Of a stretch of 64,000 nt of DNA, positions 1-9,835 are shown piece by piece; the stretch's first letter is position 1, and every line of letters starts with the position of its first letter. Under the pieces are notes generated by a model that did not search any database, had not been told where the DNA came from, and saw nothing but the letters and a program-made list of their open reading frames with translations. Both the position numbers and the translations under genes were made by a program. The stretch is from Sideroxydans sp. (GTDB lineage Bacteria; Pseudomonadota; Gammaproteobacteria; Burkholderiales; Gallionellaceae). The stretch covers positions 297,886-361,885 of the forward strand of contig JAQTTU010000003.1 in the NCBI GenBank assembly GCA_028710605.1, written 5' to 3'.

Positions 1-66
1 ACCCCAGGCCAATCCGTGGTGGCCTACGACGGCGACATCTGCCTGGGCGGCGGCATCATCAAGTAA
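1..66 (+). CDS. mnmA: tRNA-specific 2-thiouridylase MnmA, C-terminal end (partial)
   Basis: Only the last 21 codons and a TAA stop are in the window. They end in VAYDGDICLGGGIIK, which matches the conserved C-terminal strand of MnmA (AVFYDGEVCLGGG type in E. coli). MnmA makes the 2-thio group of s2U34 in tRNA-Lys, -Glu and -Gln. The catalytic cysteines and ATP site lie upstream, outside the window. The call rests on a short but characteristic tail. Confidence 0.7.
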   Translation, partial: TPGQSVVAYDGDICLGGGIIK

Positions 67-81
67 ACCCAAGGAAACGCC

Positions 82-1134
82 ATGTCCCAATACCTGAGTC
101 CTGAAACCATCCGTTTGCTGCTGGTACTTGTCGCCACTATCGTCGCGCATTTCATTGGCCGGCGCATGTTGCAGCACGCGGAAAAAATCTCCCAACGCAC
201 GGAAAACATCTGGGACGATTCGTTAATTGGCGCGGCGCAAAAACCGCTCCCCGTATTGATCTGGTTAAGCGGCATTTCTTTCGCGCTGCACCTGATTCAC
301 CGTCAAACCGGCGAACAGTTGCTCGAATACCTCCCGCCCGCCCGCACCATCGGTGTCACGCTTTGCATCGCATGGTTTCTGTTCAGGCTGATCCGCGAAC
401 TCGCCAACAACGTGACCGCCGCACGCACTCAGGCGGGACAGGAGATCGACCTCACCACGGTGACCGGCCTGAGCAAAGTGTCGCGCATCGTGGTGCTCGT
501 GATTGCCGGGCTGACCGTGATGCAAACCCTGGGCTTCAGCATCTCCGGCGTGCTGGCTTTCGGCGGCATGGGCGGTATCGCGGTGGGTTTTGCCGCCAAG
601 GATATGCTATCCAATTTCTTCGGCGGTCTGGTGGTTCATCTGGATCGCCCATTCAATGTCGGCGAATTTATTTGCTTGCCCGACCAGAACATCATGGGCA
701 CGGTAGAAAATATCGGCTGGCGGCAAACCTGTATCCGCTCGCCGGACAAAACCGTCATGTATATCCCCAATGCCATTTTCACTTCAATCGTGGTGGAAAA
801 CCGTTCGCGCCGCTCGCACTTGCGCCTCGACCTGACCATCGGCTTGCGCTATGAAGACTTGAGCAAAGTGGCCGCCGTCAGTGCCGACATCCAGGAATTG
901 CTGAAAAACTGCGCCGACATAGATCGGGAGCAGGTCGTCGCGGTCGGTCTGGATGAGTTTGCGGATTCATCGCTCAATCTCAAAGTCTTGGCTTTTACGC
1001 CGGTCACCGACCTCCTGAAATTCCGCGCACTCAAGCAGGGGCTGTTGCTACAAATTTCCGCAATTCTGGGCAAACACGGTGCCGATATGCCGTTCCCGAC
1101 GCGGACGTTGCACATCGTCAAAGACAACGCATGA
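82..1134 (+). CDS. MscS-family mechanosensitive ion channel
   Basis: 350 residues. Several hydrophobic segments in the N-terminal half lead to a glycine/alanine-rich pore helix (about residues 161-180: FGGMGGIAVGFAAKDMLSNF), the signature of MscS TM3. The soluble beta domain follows (RPFNVGEF, then the VENIGWRQT and IPNAIF stretches typical of the family). It is slightly longer than E. coli MscS (286 residues), so it has an extra N-terminal helix or two. The inner-membrane channel would release solutes on osmotic downshock. ATG is preceded by AAGGAA, 15 bp after mnmA, so co-transcription is possible. Confidence 0.9.
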   Translation: MSQYLSPETIRLLLVLVATIVAHFIGRRMLQHAEKISQRTENIWDDSLIGAAQKPLPVLIWLSGISFALHLIHRQTGEQLLEYLPPARTIGVTLCIAWFLFRLIRELANNVTAARTQAGQEIDLTTVTGLSKVSRIVVLVIAGLTVMQTLGFSISGVLAFGGMGGIAVGFAAKDMLSNFFGGLVVHLDRPFNVGEFICLPDQNIMGTVENIGWRQTCIRSPDKTVMYIPNAIFTSIVVENRSRRSHLRLDLTIGLRYEDLSKVAAVSADIQELLKNCADIDREQVVAVGLDEFADSSLNLKVLAFTPVTDLLKFRALKQGLLLQISAILGKHGADMPFPTRTLHIVKDNA

Positions 1135-1159
1135 GGCAACGGGCGATGCTTTCACGTAA

Positions 1160-2601
<1,442 letters not shown>

Positions 2602-2625
2602 GGGGTGTGCGTGTATTATCAGCAA

Positions 2626-2659
2626 AACAAAAACGCCCTGTTTCCGGGGCATTTTTGTT
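2626..2659 (+). terminator. Intrinsic terminator after purB
   Basis: An inverted repeat AAAAACGCCC...GGGGCATTTTT is followed by a T-rich run, 63 bp after the purB stop. It has the same design as the stem-loops at 18083 and 42681. Confidence 0.75.
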
Positions 2660-2725
2660 GGGTGATGCCGGGATCGGTCATGCTTGCTTGCGCTTTGCCG
2701 CGCTACCCGCGAACAACCAATGCAC

Positions 2726-2754
2726 TTGACATAGGGAAATAATTTCCCTTAATC
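2726..2754 (+). promoter_or_regulatory. Probable promoter with a palindromic operator in the spacer
   Basis: A consensus -35 box TTGACA (2726-2731) is followed 17 bp later by TTAATC (2749-2754), a weak -10. The spacer holds a perfect 17-bp palindrome AGGGAAATAATTTCCCT (2733-2749). The first gene starts 7 bp further on. An operator inside the promoter, next to a gene pair ending in an HTH protein, suggests autorepression of the toxin-antitoxin type. The binding protein is inferred. Confidence 0.6.
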
Positions 2755-2761
2755 TTCGCGT

Positions 2762-2986
2762 ATGCCTACCCTCTATCGCTTCCGCAACTGGCGCATCACC
2801 ATGTATTTTGACGATCATGGTTTGCCGCACTTTCACATTGTGTGCAACGGTCAGGAAGTCGTCGTTTTGATTGAAACTTTGCAAGTATTGGAAGGTGAAA
2901 TTGATAAACACGCATTGGTGGAAGGCTTGGCATGGGCTGCCGCCAATCAGCCGCTACTTCGCAAAACATGGGTAGATTTTCATTAA
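2762..2986 (+). CDS. DUF4160 domain protein, putative toxin-antitoxin component
   Basis: 74 residues. The N-terminal pattern PTLYRFRNWRITMYFDDHGLPHFHIVCNG matches the DUF4160 family (YFDDH.PPHFH). These small proteins are usually encoded just before a DUF2442 protein, as here, and the pair is regarded as toxin-antitoxin-like. The next gene starts 12 bp downstream. The ATG has no strong Shine-Dalgarno, and the probable promoter lies immediately upstream. The biochemical activity is not established for the family. Confidence 0.75.
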   Translation: MPTLYRFRNWRITMYFDDHGLPHFHIVCNGQEVVVLIETLQVLEGEIDKHALVEGLAWAAANQPLLRKTWVDFH

Positions 2987-2997
2987 GGAGAGCCAGC

Positions 2998-3429
2998 ATG
3001 ATGCCCTACACCATCAAACACGTAACCGCACAACCAGACTTTACTTTGCTCATCGCTTGGGCGGCGGGCGGGCAAACAGAAGTGAATATCGCCGACATTA
3101 TCCAACACACGCGAGGACTAGCCGCCTTGCGCGAACCTGCTGCCTTTGCTTTGGCGGGTGTAGGGGAAGATGGACTATCGGTTGCCTGGTCGCCCGAACT
3201 GGAAATTTCCGCGCGCCGCCTGTGGCAATTGGCGAACGAACAAACCAGCGATAGCCGGGCCGAATTCCGCGACTGGCTGCAACGCAACCAACTCACCCTA
3301 ACCACGGCGGCGGAGGCATTGGGACTCACCCGCCGCACCATCAGCCAATACAGCAGCGGCGCTCGCCCCCTGCCCAAAACAGTGCATCTGGCACTTAAGG
3401 GTTTTGAGGCCGAACGACAGGCGGCTTAA
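2998..3429 (+). CDS. DUF2442 protein with C-terminal helix-turn-helix, putative antitoxin/repressor
   Basis: 143 residues from the ATG at 2998, chosen because AAGGAG lies 8 bp upstream; an ATG at 2932 sits inside the previous gene. Residues ~1-80 follow the DUF2442 pattern (short strands, then LSVAWSPELEISARRLWQL). Residues ~90-140 form an XRE-like helix-turn-helix (LTLTTAAEALGLTRRTISQYSSG). The HTH makes it the likely DNA-binding partner of the upstream DUF4160 protein and candidate ligand of the palindrome at 2733-2749. Confidence 0.75.
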   Translation: MMPYTIKHVTAQPDFTLLIAWAAGGQTEVNIADIIQHTRGLAALREPAAFALAGVGEDGLSVAWSPELEISARRLWQLANEQTSDSRAEFRDWLQRNQLTLTTAAEALGLTRRTISQYSSGARPLPKTVHLALKGFEAERQAA

Positions 3430-3433
3430 AACT

Positions 3434-3521
3434 GCGCCTGAACGAACTGTCGCAAGGCGGCGGAATTGGCGTAACGCATTTAGCCAGTTTGCCCGCAAGG
3501 CAGTAACGGCGGGCATCTCCA
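3434..3521 (+). repeat. Direct repeat copy 2: degenerate purB 3' end
   Basis: This begins four bases after the stop codon of the DUF2442-HTH gene. It reproduces the purB C-terminal coding end, stop region and 3' flank of 2497-2601, lacking 17 bases and carrying point changes. It runs directly into a dispersed palindrome (3509-3566). The relationship suggests the gene pair arrived by a duplication or site-specific event at the purB 3' end. Confidence 0.85.
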
Positions 3522-3566
3522 TCAAGCGCATGCTGTAGATCGCCTATTGACGGGCATCTTCACGAG
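3509..3566 (-). repeat. Dispersed palindromic repeat, copy 1
   Basis: It reads GCGGGCATCTCCATCAAG...GTAGATCGCCTATTGACGGGC, which is the reverse orientation of the family core CAATAGGCGATCTAC. Downstream, 3567-3813 holds no gene that I can support before the lipoprotein start. Confidence 0.85.
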
Positions 3567-3813
3567 GCATGCGCATTTATTCGATCTCTCCTCGCTCCCA
3601 TTCGTTTCTCTCAGCCGTCCCTTCCAAATTGAGGGGATACCCCCTCAATTCAGAGGATACCGCTCGCGCTCGTTCCAGACGAAGATACGACTGTGTCGGG
3701 GATTGGATTAGCGGCGACTCGCCCGCTTCGCACCCGCACTTTTCAGGGACAGTTCACCGGAGAAACGGCAACGTATTGTCTTTCCCGGATCGATAACACA
3801 GGGAGAAAACAAA

Positions 3814-6072
3814 ATGCTATTCAAACCCGCACTGCGCAAAATGGCCACACTTGGCCTGGCGTTCACCGCTATCACCGCACTTCTTCTTGCCGGTTGCGGC
3901 GGGGGAGGCTCCTCTTCAACACCGACCCCGACTGCCAGCACCTTGGGCGGCGTGGCGGCGGTGGGTTACCCGCTTGTCGGGGCGGCGGTTCAAGTGGTGT
4001 GTGCGGGCGGCAGCACGCTCAACACGACCACCAGCAGCACGGGAACATGGCAGGTGACTTTCTCCGGGCAGACCGCGCCCTGCGCGGCGCAGGTCAGCGG
4101 CGGCACGATTAACGGTGCGGCCAATACCACGAATTACCACAGCATTTCGACTACCACGGGTGCGCTGAATGCCTCTCCGCTCACCGACCTGGTGGTGGCG
4201 AATCTGGTGGGGACTTCGACCCCGAGCACGTGGTTTGCCGGGCTAGTCGCCAACCCCGCCCCGCTCAGCGCCATCACGCAGGCCGCTGTCAATGCGTCGG
4301 TTGCCAATCTGGCTGCGGCGCTGCCGCAACTGCCGCTGGGCGCAAACAACCCGCTCACCATGACGTTCTCGGCCACGCCGGGCACAGTCGGTGACGATAT
4401 GCTGGCCGCGCTGCAAACAGCCATGACCAATTCCGCCACCACTTACGCGACATTGCTGACCGATGCTTCCGCGCCCGGCTTCACCGCGCCTGCGGCGAGT
4501 TTCGGCACTGCGCTGAATACGGCTTACTTGGGCACAGCCAGCGGCGGCTCAGTCACCCCGCCCGCCACCCCCTCCGGCGTTAGCGCGAGCGCCTCCAGCA
4601 CTTCGCAAATCAGCATCTCCTGGACCAACGTTTCCGGTGCCACGTCGTACAACGTTTACCGCTCGACTTCATCCAACGTGCAGATTATCGCGGGCAACAA
4701 AATCACCAGTGGCACATCGACCACCAGCACTCCTTATGGCGATAGCGGACTGGCTGCCTCGACACCTTATTACTACAAAGTCACGGCGGTGAATGCGGCA
4801 GGTGAAAGCGGCGGCTCGTCCGAAGTTTCTGCAACGACGCAAGCGCCCGCCGCCCCTGCTCCGACGATTACCAGCTTCACGCCGAGCTCGGGTGCAGTAG
4901 GTACGGCAGTGACGATTACGGGCACAAACTTCAGCACCACAGCGGCCAACAATGCCGTCAGTTTCAATGGCACTACGGCAACGGTCAGCAGCGCCACGGC
5001 CACTTCCATTTCTGTCACGGTTCCCGCCGGAGCAACGAGCGGAACAATCTCGGTGACGACTTCAGGAGGCACTGCCACTTCGGCTGCAAGCTTTACGGTT
5101 ACAGCACCGCCCGTGGTGGTTGGCTCACAAATGGGCGGCGCGCGGCAAGGGGTGGCGCTTAACCTGACGGGAACGACCACGTCACCGATTGCTACAACGC
5201 TTTATTATCCTAACGGCATCGCCACGGACGGCATCTATCTATTTGTTGCCGACACAATAATGGGGGCAGTTCGCAAAGTGAACATTGCCACTGGTGCTGT
5301 CACCACGGTAGCAACAGGCTTTAGCCGACCATATGGAATCACCACCACCGACGGTATAACGCTGTATGTGGCCAACAACTATGGGCACACCATCGTAAAA
5401 GTGGATGTCGCCACCGGAGCGGTAACACCCTTTGTCGGAACGGCGAATACCAGCGGCAGCACCGATGGTGTTGGAGCTGCCGCGCGCTTTTATTATCCGC
5501 AAGGAATTACCACCGACGGCACAAACATCTTTGTCGCGGATTACTTCAACCACACTATCCGCAAAATCGACATCGCCACGGCGACGGTGAGCACCTTGGC
5601 GGGTTTAGCGGGTAGCTTGGGTGGCGGCGACGGTGTTGGCAGCGCAGCAAGGTTTCACCTCCCCTACGATGTCACCACAGATGGCACTTCGGTGTTCGTG
5701 TCCGATTCCGGGCGAGGCACTGTGCGCAAGATCGACATCGCCAGCCAAACCGTCACGACACTCGCCGGTTTGGCCGGCTCCTTTGGCAGCACGGATGGGG
5801 TGGGCAGCGCCGCGCGATTGGGGACTCCAACTGGCATCACCTGCGACGGCTCCAATCTCTTCGTGACCGACTATTACTACAACAACATCCGTCAGGTAAA
5901 CATCGCCAGCGGCACTGTCACCACCGTGGCCGGAGTCGCCAACATCTCCGCTGCCACCGTTGATGGAAATGCCACAACAACCCGGTTTAACGGGCCAGCA
6001 GCGGCCACCACCGACGGGGTTTCTCTCTACGTGGTTGACCAGCTTGGCGGCACAATCCGAAAAATTCAGTAA
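3814..6072 (+). CDS. Lipoprotein with FN3, IPT/TIG and NHL-type beta-propeller repeats
   Basis: 752 residues. It has a lipoprotein signal peptide with lipobox LLAGC (acylated Cys28), then a Gly/Ser linker. Residues ~40-240 form an uncharacterised domain that may include a carboxypeptidase-regulatory-like fold. A fibronectin type III domain (~250-345) and an IPT/TIG domain (~350-430) follow. The C-terminal part has at least five NHL-like repeats (~464-752, with recurring Y(P)xGIxTDG, FVADxxNxTIRKIDIATxxVSTLAG). The architecture suggests a surface or periplasmic binding scaffold; the ligand is unknown. ATG follows GGGAG. Confidence 0.85.
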   Translation: MLFKPALRKMATLGLAFTAITALLLAGCGGGGSSSTPTPTASTLGGVAAVGYPLVGAAVQVVCAGGSTLNTTTSSTGTWQVTFSGQTAPCAAQVSGGTINGAANTTNYHSISTTTGALNASPLTDLVVANLVGTSTPSTWFAGLVANPAPLSAITQAAVNASVANLAAALPQLPLGANNPLTMTFSATPGTVGDDMLAALQTAMTNSATTYATLLTDASAPGFTAPAASFGTALNTAYLGTASGGSVTPPATPSGVSASASSTSQISISWTNVSGATSYNVYRSTSSNVQIIAGNKITSGTSTTSTPYGDSGLAASTPYYYKVTAVNAAGESGGSSEVSATTQAPAAPAPTITSFTPSSGAVGTAVTITGTNFSTTAANNAVSFNGTTATVSSATATSISVTVPAGATSGTISVTTSGGTATSAASFTVTAPPVVVGSQMGGARQGVALNLTGTTTSPIATTLYYPNGIATDGIYLFVADTIMGAVRKVNIATGAVTTVATGFSRPYGITTTDGITLYVANNYGHTIVKVDVATGAVTPFVGTANTSGSTDGVGAAARFYYPQGITTDGTNIFVADYFNHTIRKIDIATATVSTLAGLAGSLGGGDGVGSAARFHLPYDVTTDGTSVFVSDSGRGTVRKIDIASQTVTTLAGLAGSFGSTDGVGSAARLGTPTGITCDGSNLFVTDYYYNNIRQVNIASGTVTTVAGVANISAATVDGNATTTRFNGPAAATTDGVSLYVVDQLGGTIRKIQ

Positions 6073-6098
6073 TTTGTTGGTCTGATTTTTCAATGCCA

Positions 6099-6126
6099 AC
6101 CGCCCACCTTGCGTGGGCGGTTTTCT
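6099..6126. terminator. Bidirectional terminator between the lipoprotein and the response regulator
   Basis: A perfect stem ACCGCCCAC/GTGGGCGGT with a 5-nt loop (TTGCG region) is followed by TTTTCTTT. It lies 27 bp after the lipoprotein stop and 16 bp from the end of the converging response-regulator gene, so it could serve both strands. Confidence 0.8.
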
Positions 6127-6141
6127 TTCAAGCAGCTCGCC

Positions 6142-6792
6142 TCAATTCCCCGCCCGCATCACCCTGGCCACCACTTCGGCGCGGTTGTTCACTTCCAGTT
6201 TGGCGTAGATGCTGCGCACATGACCCGCTGCGGTGCTGGGCGCGATGCCCAGATGGGCGGAGAGTTCCTTCACCGTTTCGCCACGCACAATGCGGTTCAG
6301 CACGTCCTGCTCGCGTTCGGTCAAGCGCGGCATGGGCGGGTTGGCTGCGGCTGGTTTTGTCGCTTCGAGCGGCTTCGCACTGAGTTGCGCCAGCACGCGG
6401 CGCGCGATGCTGGGTGCCATGGGCGGCACGCCTTCTTTCATCGCGCTGAGTTGCGCCAGCAGTTGCGTTTGCGGCTGGCTCTTGAGCAGATAACCCTGTG
6501 CCCCGGCGCGCAGGGCATCGAACAAATGCACATCATCTTCCAACAACGTCATCACCGTCACGCCGATATGCGGCGCGCTTTCGCGGATATGGCGCACCAA
6601 CTCCACGCCGGAGCCGTCCGGCAAACCGATATCGACCAGCGCCATGCTGACCGGGTATCCGGTCAAAGCCGCGCGCGCAGCGGCCACGCTATCGGCATGC
6701 ACGATGTCCATTTCCGGGAAAATTTCGCGCACCAGCCCTTCCACCCACAAGCGGCATTCTTCATGGTCTTCCACGATCAGAAATTTACTCAT
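6142..6792 (-). CDS. NarL/LuxR-family DNA-binding response regulator
   Basis: 216 residues. The receiver domain (~1-120) has the acidic pair E8/D9, phospho-acceptor Asp54 (ALVDIGLPDGSG) and a K in YLLKSQ. The C-terminal LuxR-type HTH (~150-212) reads LTEREQDVLNRIVRGETVKELSAHLGIAPSTAAGHVRSIYAKL with the recognition-helix layout of NarL proteins. ATG is preceded by AAGGA. The sensor kinase gene ends 13 bp upstream, so the two form an operon. Targets are unknown. Confidence 0.93.
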   Translation of the reverse strand: MSKFLIVEDHEECRLWVEGLVREIFPEMDIVHADSVAAARAALTGYPVSMALVDIGLPDGSGVELVRHIRESAPHIGVTVMTLLEDDVHLFDALRAGAQGYLLKSQPQTQLLAQLSAMKEGVPPMAPSIARRVLAQLSAKPLEATKPAAANPPMPRLTEREQDVLNRIVRGETVKELSAHLGIAPSTAAGHVRSIYAKLEVNNRAEVVARVMRAGN

Positions 6793-6805
6793 GCAGCATC
6801 CTTGT

Positions 6806-8932
6806 TTATTGTTTTGCCAACAAAGGCATTTTCAGCGTCATCCGGCAGCCCGCCCCGACAGCAGCATGCCATGCGATGCTACCGCCCAATTCTTCCGCGC
6901 GCAGACGCATGTTGCGGCCACCGTTTCCCTGCGGCTGTTTGCCGTCAAAGCCGATACCGCTATCGCCGACCGTCAATTCCAGCCTCCCATCACGCACGCC
7001 GAACGCCACTTCCAGACTCGCCGAGCGCGCGTGGCGCAAAACATTGGTAACAGCTTCGCGCAGGATGCGCGACAGGTTGATGAACTGGCGCGGCGTGAGC
7101 ATGGTGTGTTCCATCCCTTCGTCCAGCAGCCAGATCAATTCCACCCCGGCCAGACGGCAACGTTCCCCCGCTTCGGCGCGCCATTCCCCGGCAGCCTCGT
7201 ACAGCGGCACGGCATGGTGGCTCAGACCGCTGACCACGCCGCGCAAATTGCGGCTGACTTGCGCCACGCGCGCGGCATGTTCGGTGTGCTGCAAACGGTG
7301 CATCAGCGTAACCAGTTCCGCGCCCACATCGTCGTGCAGATCGCGCACGATGCGCTGGCGCTCGGCTTCCGCGCCCTGTTCGCGCGCAACGTGCAACTGC
7401 ACGGCGCGACGACCGAGTTCGACCAGACTTTGCGCCAGTTGCGCATCCTGCCGCGAAAACAGGCGCTTGCCCTGTTGCGCGTAGCCCAGACGCAATCCCG
7501 GTTCGCCAGCCACACCGGGCAACAGCAGCGCGGTGCCGTCCGCCGCCAATTGCGCGCGCTCCACGCCGACTTCCGTCACCTCCAGCGCGAGCGGCTGGAA
7601 GATGCGGCGCATCATCGCCTGCCAGCGTTGCGGCAGCGGTTGCTGCGTATCCTCGCCGAAAATGCTGGCAATCAGTTCGGGCAGATAGTGCTCGACAGTT
7701 TGCCCGGCACCGCCCACCCATCTGCCCCACAGTTTTTGCCGCAACGGGAAATACACCCAGCCCACCAGCACCAGCGCCAACGTGAGCGACACGGACTGCC
7801 CCAGCCCCATGTCCCAAACCAGCAGCCCGTCCAGCGCCATCACCGCCATGCCGCCGATCAGCCAGACCCATAAAGCGAACCACCAGCGCTCCACATCGAA
7901 CAGGCGGTAGCGGCGCACGCCGAACACGAAGCCCAGGAACATCAGACCAATCGGCATCATGCCAATCACGATAGTCGCGCCCTCTATCATCAATATGATG
8001 GTCAATAGAACGGACAGCAGGACTACGCCGAAAAACCAGCGGAACATCGCGCGTTGTACCGGATGCTCACTTGAATGCCGCCACTGCAAAATAACCAACA
8101 TTCCCAGAGACAGCATCAGCGCAAGCGAAAAAATGTTCATGAAAATATTCGGGTTGATCGCCAGATGGGGCAGCAACAGCATCAGCGGGGTCAGCGCCAC
8201 CACCGGCAGGTATGAGTAGTTGTTTGCCAAACGTGACGGATACACCATCAATAACGACAACAGTGCGCCGCTAAACAATCCACAGCCGAAGTAATTCAGA
8301 ACAACCCAATTACTCGTAATTGCAGCAAATGTGATTACCGAAACCGATTGACCGCAGACAATGCAAAAAAAGCCCACCCCCAGTAACAGCAGGAAATAGG
8401 AAGCCTGCGACCTTTCCGAGAATATCCAGATAAAGCTGACCATCAGCCAGACTGCAAAACTCATCAGGAAGCCAAACCAATTATAAAAATTCAGTTGCGC
8501 AAAACCGATTGGGGGAATATCCCAAGTGACGCGCTCACCGTCGGCAAGCACGACCGTAACCCGGCTCTGTTGCATGAAATTATTCAGTTGCTCGCTGCTT
8601 TTCAAAAATGCGAGCCATTGAGGAATCGTGGTGACATCAAACAAGTCTTGAATCAGAAGATCGGGTCTGGCTTCGACCACAGAACCATCTTGACCGACCA
8701 CGGAGAGAATGACATCACCGACATCCATCTTGCCAAAAGCATGGCTGTCTTCGGGTACGCCAGTGACCACCCAACCCGCCCCATCGGGGTTGGCCGCCAC
8801 GCCGATGCCAATCCAGGGTTGAACAACCATAGCCCAGATCACCAGCGCGTGAACCAGCACGCCGAGCATCGCAGCCAATACGAATTTTTGCGCCGGGCTG
8901 AATACTGCCCGCCCTCCCCCGCTGATACCCAT
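6806..8932 (-). CDS. Membrane sensor histidine kinase, NarX/DesK-like (HisKA_3)
   Basis: 708 residues from the ATG at 8932, preceded by AAGGGG; a GTG at 8938 is possible. After one N-terminal TM helix, residues ~40-150 form an extracytoplasmic PDZ-like segment (GWVVTGVPEDSHAFGKMDVGDVI). About eight or more TM helices follow (~155-400). The HisKA_3 box RIVRDLHDDVGAEL places the phospho-accepting His at ~533. The HATPase_c domain has EAVTNVLRHA and GDSGIGFDG. It pairs with the NarL-type regulator downstream. The PDZ-plus-multi-TM input is unusual, and its signal cannot be read from sequence. Confidence 0.88.
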   Translation of the reverse strand: MGISGGGRAVFSPAQKFVLAAMLGVLVHALVIWAMVVQPWIGIGVAANPDGAGWVVTGVPEDSHAFGKMDVGDVILSVVGQDGSVVEARPDLLIQDLFDVTTIPQWLAFLKSSEQLNNFMQQSRVTVVLADGERVTWDIPPIGFAQLNFYNWFGFLMSFAVWLMVSFIWIFSERSQASYFLLLLGVGFFCIVCGQSVSVITFAAITSNWVVLNYFGCGLFSGALLSLLMVYPSRLANNYSYLPVVALTPLMLLLPHLAINPNIFMNIFSLALMLSLGMLVILQWRHSSEHPVQRAMFRWFFGVVLLSVLLTIILMIEGATIVIGMMPIGLMFLGFVFGVRRYRLFDVERWWFALWVWLIGGMAVMALDGLLVWDMGLGQSVSLTLALVLVGWVYFPLRQKLWGRWVGGAGQTVEHYLPELIASIFGEDTQQPLPQRWQAMMRRIFQPLALEVTEVGVERAQLAADGTALLLPGVAGEPGLRLGYAQQGKRLFSRQDAQLAQSLVELGRRAVQLHVAREQGAEAERQRIVRDLHDDVGAELVTLMHRLQHTEHAARVAQVSRNLRGVVSGLSHHAVPLYEAAGEWRAEAGERCRLAGVELIWLLDEGMEHTMLTPRQFINLSRILREAVTNVLRHARSASLEVAFGVRDGRLELTVGDSGIGFDGKQPQGNGGRNMRLRAEELGGSIAWHAAVGAGCRMTLKMPLLAKQ

Positions 8933-9265
8933 CCCCACCCCTTACGGACTCAAACAATCAACCACCGCTCCCGCCGCCATAGTCTTGCGCTATTTTTTTC
9001 GAGAAAAATTATGCGGCATGCGTAGCGTATATCTACGGAGGCAAAAGCTCAATTAAACCGGCAGAGGCCTCGCCCCAATGAGCGAACTGCGGGAAGCCCC
9101 CCATGTTCAAACATGAGCTTCGCTGCAAGCCCACAAGCACGGGCATCACCATCAAGCGCATGCTGTAGATCGCCTATTGGCGGGCTTCTTCGTGAGGTTG
9201 TGTCGCAGCCGACAGAGTGATTACATTTCAGATCAAGAGTGAAATGAAATTCCCACCTTTTCGGA
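8933..9265. other. Intergenic region between the sensor kinase and the cupin cluster
   Basis: 333 bp with no supportable gene. It contains dispersed palindrome copy 2 (9139-9196) preceded by a short run related to the purB-flank sequence (CCCACAAGCACGGGCATC). No clear terminator is visible for the cupin gene, whose 3' end faces this region. Confidence 0.6.
9139..9196 (-). repeat. Dispersed palindromic repeat, copy 2
   Basis: It reads CGGGCATCACCATCAAG...GTAGATCGCCTATTGGCGGGC, nearly identical to copy 1 including the CGCATGCT loop. It marks the left border of the glycyl-radical cluster; copy 3 marks the right border. Confidence 0.85.
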
Positions 9266-9835
9266 TCAGCGGTGCGGCGTGTCGGCGTGAAAATTCGGTC
9301 CGATCAGTTTCTTCAGGAACGCTGCTGTCGCCCAGCTATTCGGGTTCTGGAAGCGGTCGATAAATTTCTGGCCCGCACCGATTTTGAGCCGCGCCGGGTC
9401 GTCGGTCCATTGCGGCGTGAGGATGGTCGCCAGCAGCGCGTATTCGACATCCTCGGGCAACACCAGCGCTTTCCAGCTTCCGCCGGGGATCATCAGCACG
9501 GGGCGCTCCCCCTTTAGCACATTTTTTCCGACGAGGTGATGAGAAGCAACACACCTGCCCTCCTCTTCGCGGAACTCGTAATAATGCACCGGCCCGCCGT
9601 CGAGCAGGATGTGCGTATCGTCGGGTGCCAACCAGTGTAAATAGTTAATCGATCGCTCCCGGTCCAGCAGATAATAGATCGAGTCGTTGGCGCGCAATTT
9701 TTGTCCGTCCTGTTCCACCACCAGATGCGAAGTCGAGATATAACCGATGTATCCAGACTCCCCGGCGAGGGGTGTCAGCCCCAGTTCCGCGATGAGTTTT
9801 TCGGGGTGAGTCGGCTGCGGTCGCATCTGGCTCAT
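9266..9835 (-). CDS. Cupin-superfamily protein (DUF985/Cupin_5-like)
   Basis: 189 residues. The pattern fits the DUF985 cupin family: ELGLTPLAGESGYIG, then SIYYLLDRERSINYLHWLAPDDTHILLDGGPV, then a PGGSWKALVLPED turn and ATILTPQW. In this family the histidines of the double-stranded beta helix can bind metal or sugar; here LHWL and THILLDG are the candidates. The start overlaps the upstream lipocalin gene by four bases (ATGA), so translation is probably coupled. It is the last gene of the minus-strand cluster. The function is not known. Confidence 0.72.
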   Translation of the reverse strand: MSQMRPQPTHPEKLIAELGLTPLAGESGYIGYISTSHLVVEQDGQKLRANDSIYYLLDRERSINYLHWLAPDDTHILLDGGPVHYYEFREEEGRCVASHHLVGKNVLKGERPVLMIPGGSWKALVLPEDVEYALLATILTPQWTDDPARLKIGAGQKFIDRFQNPNSWATAAFLKKLIGPNFHADTPHR

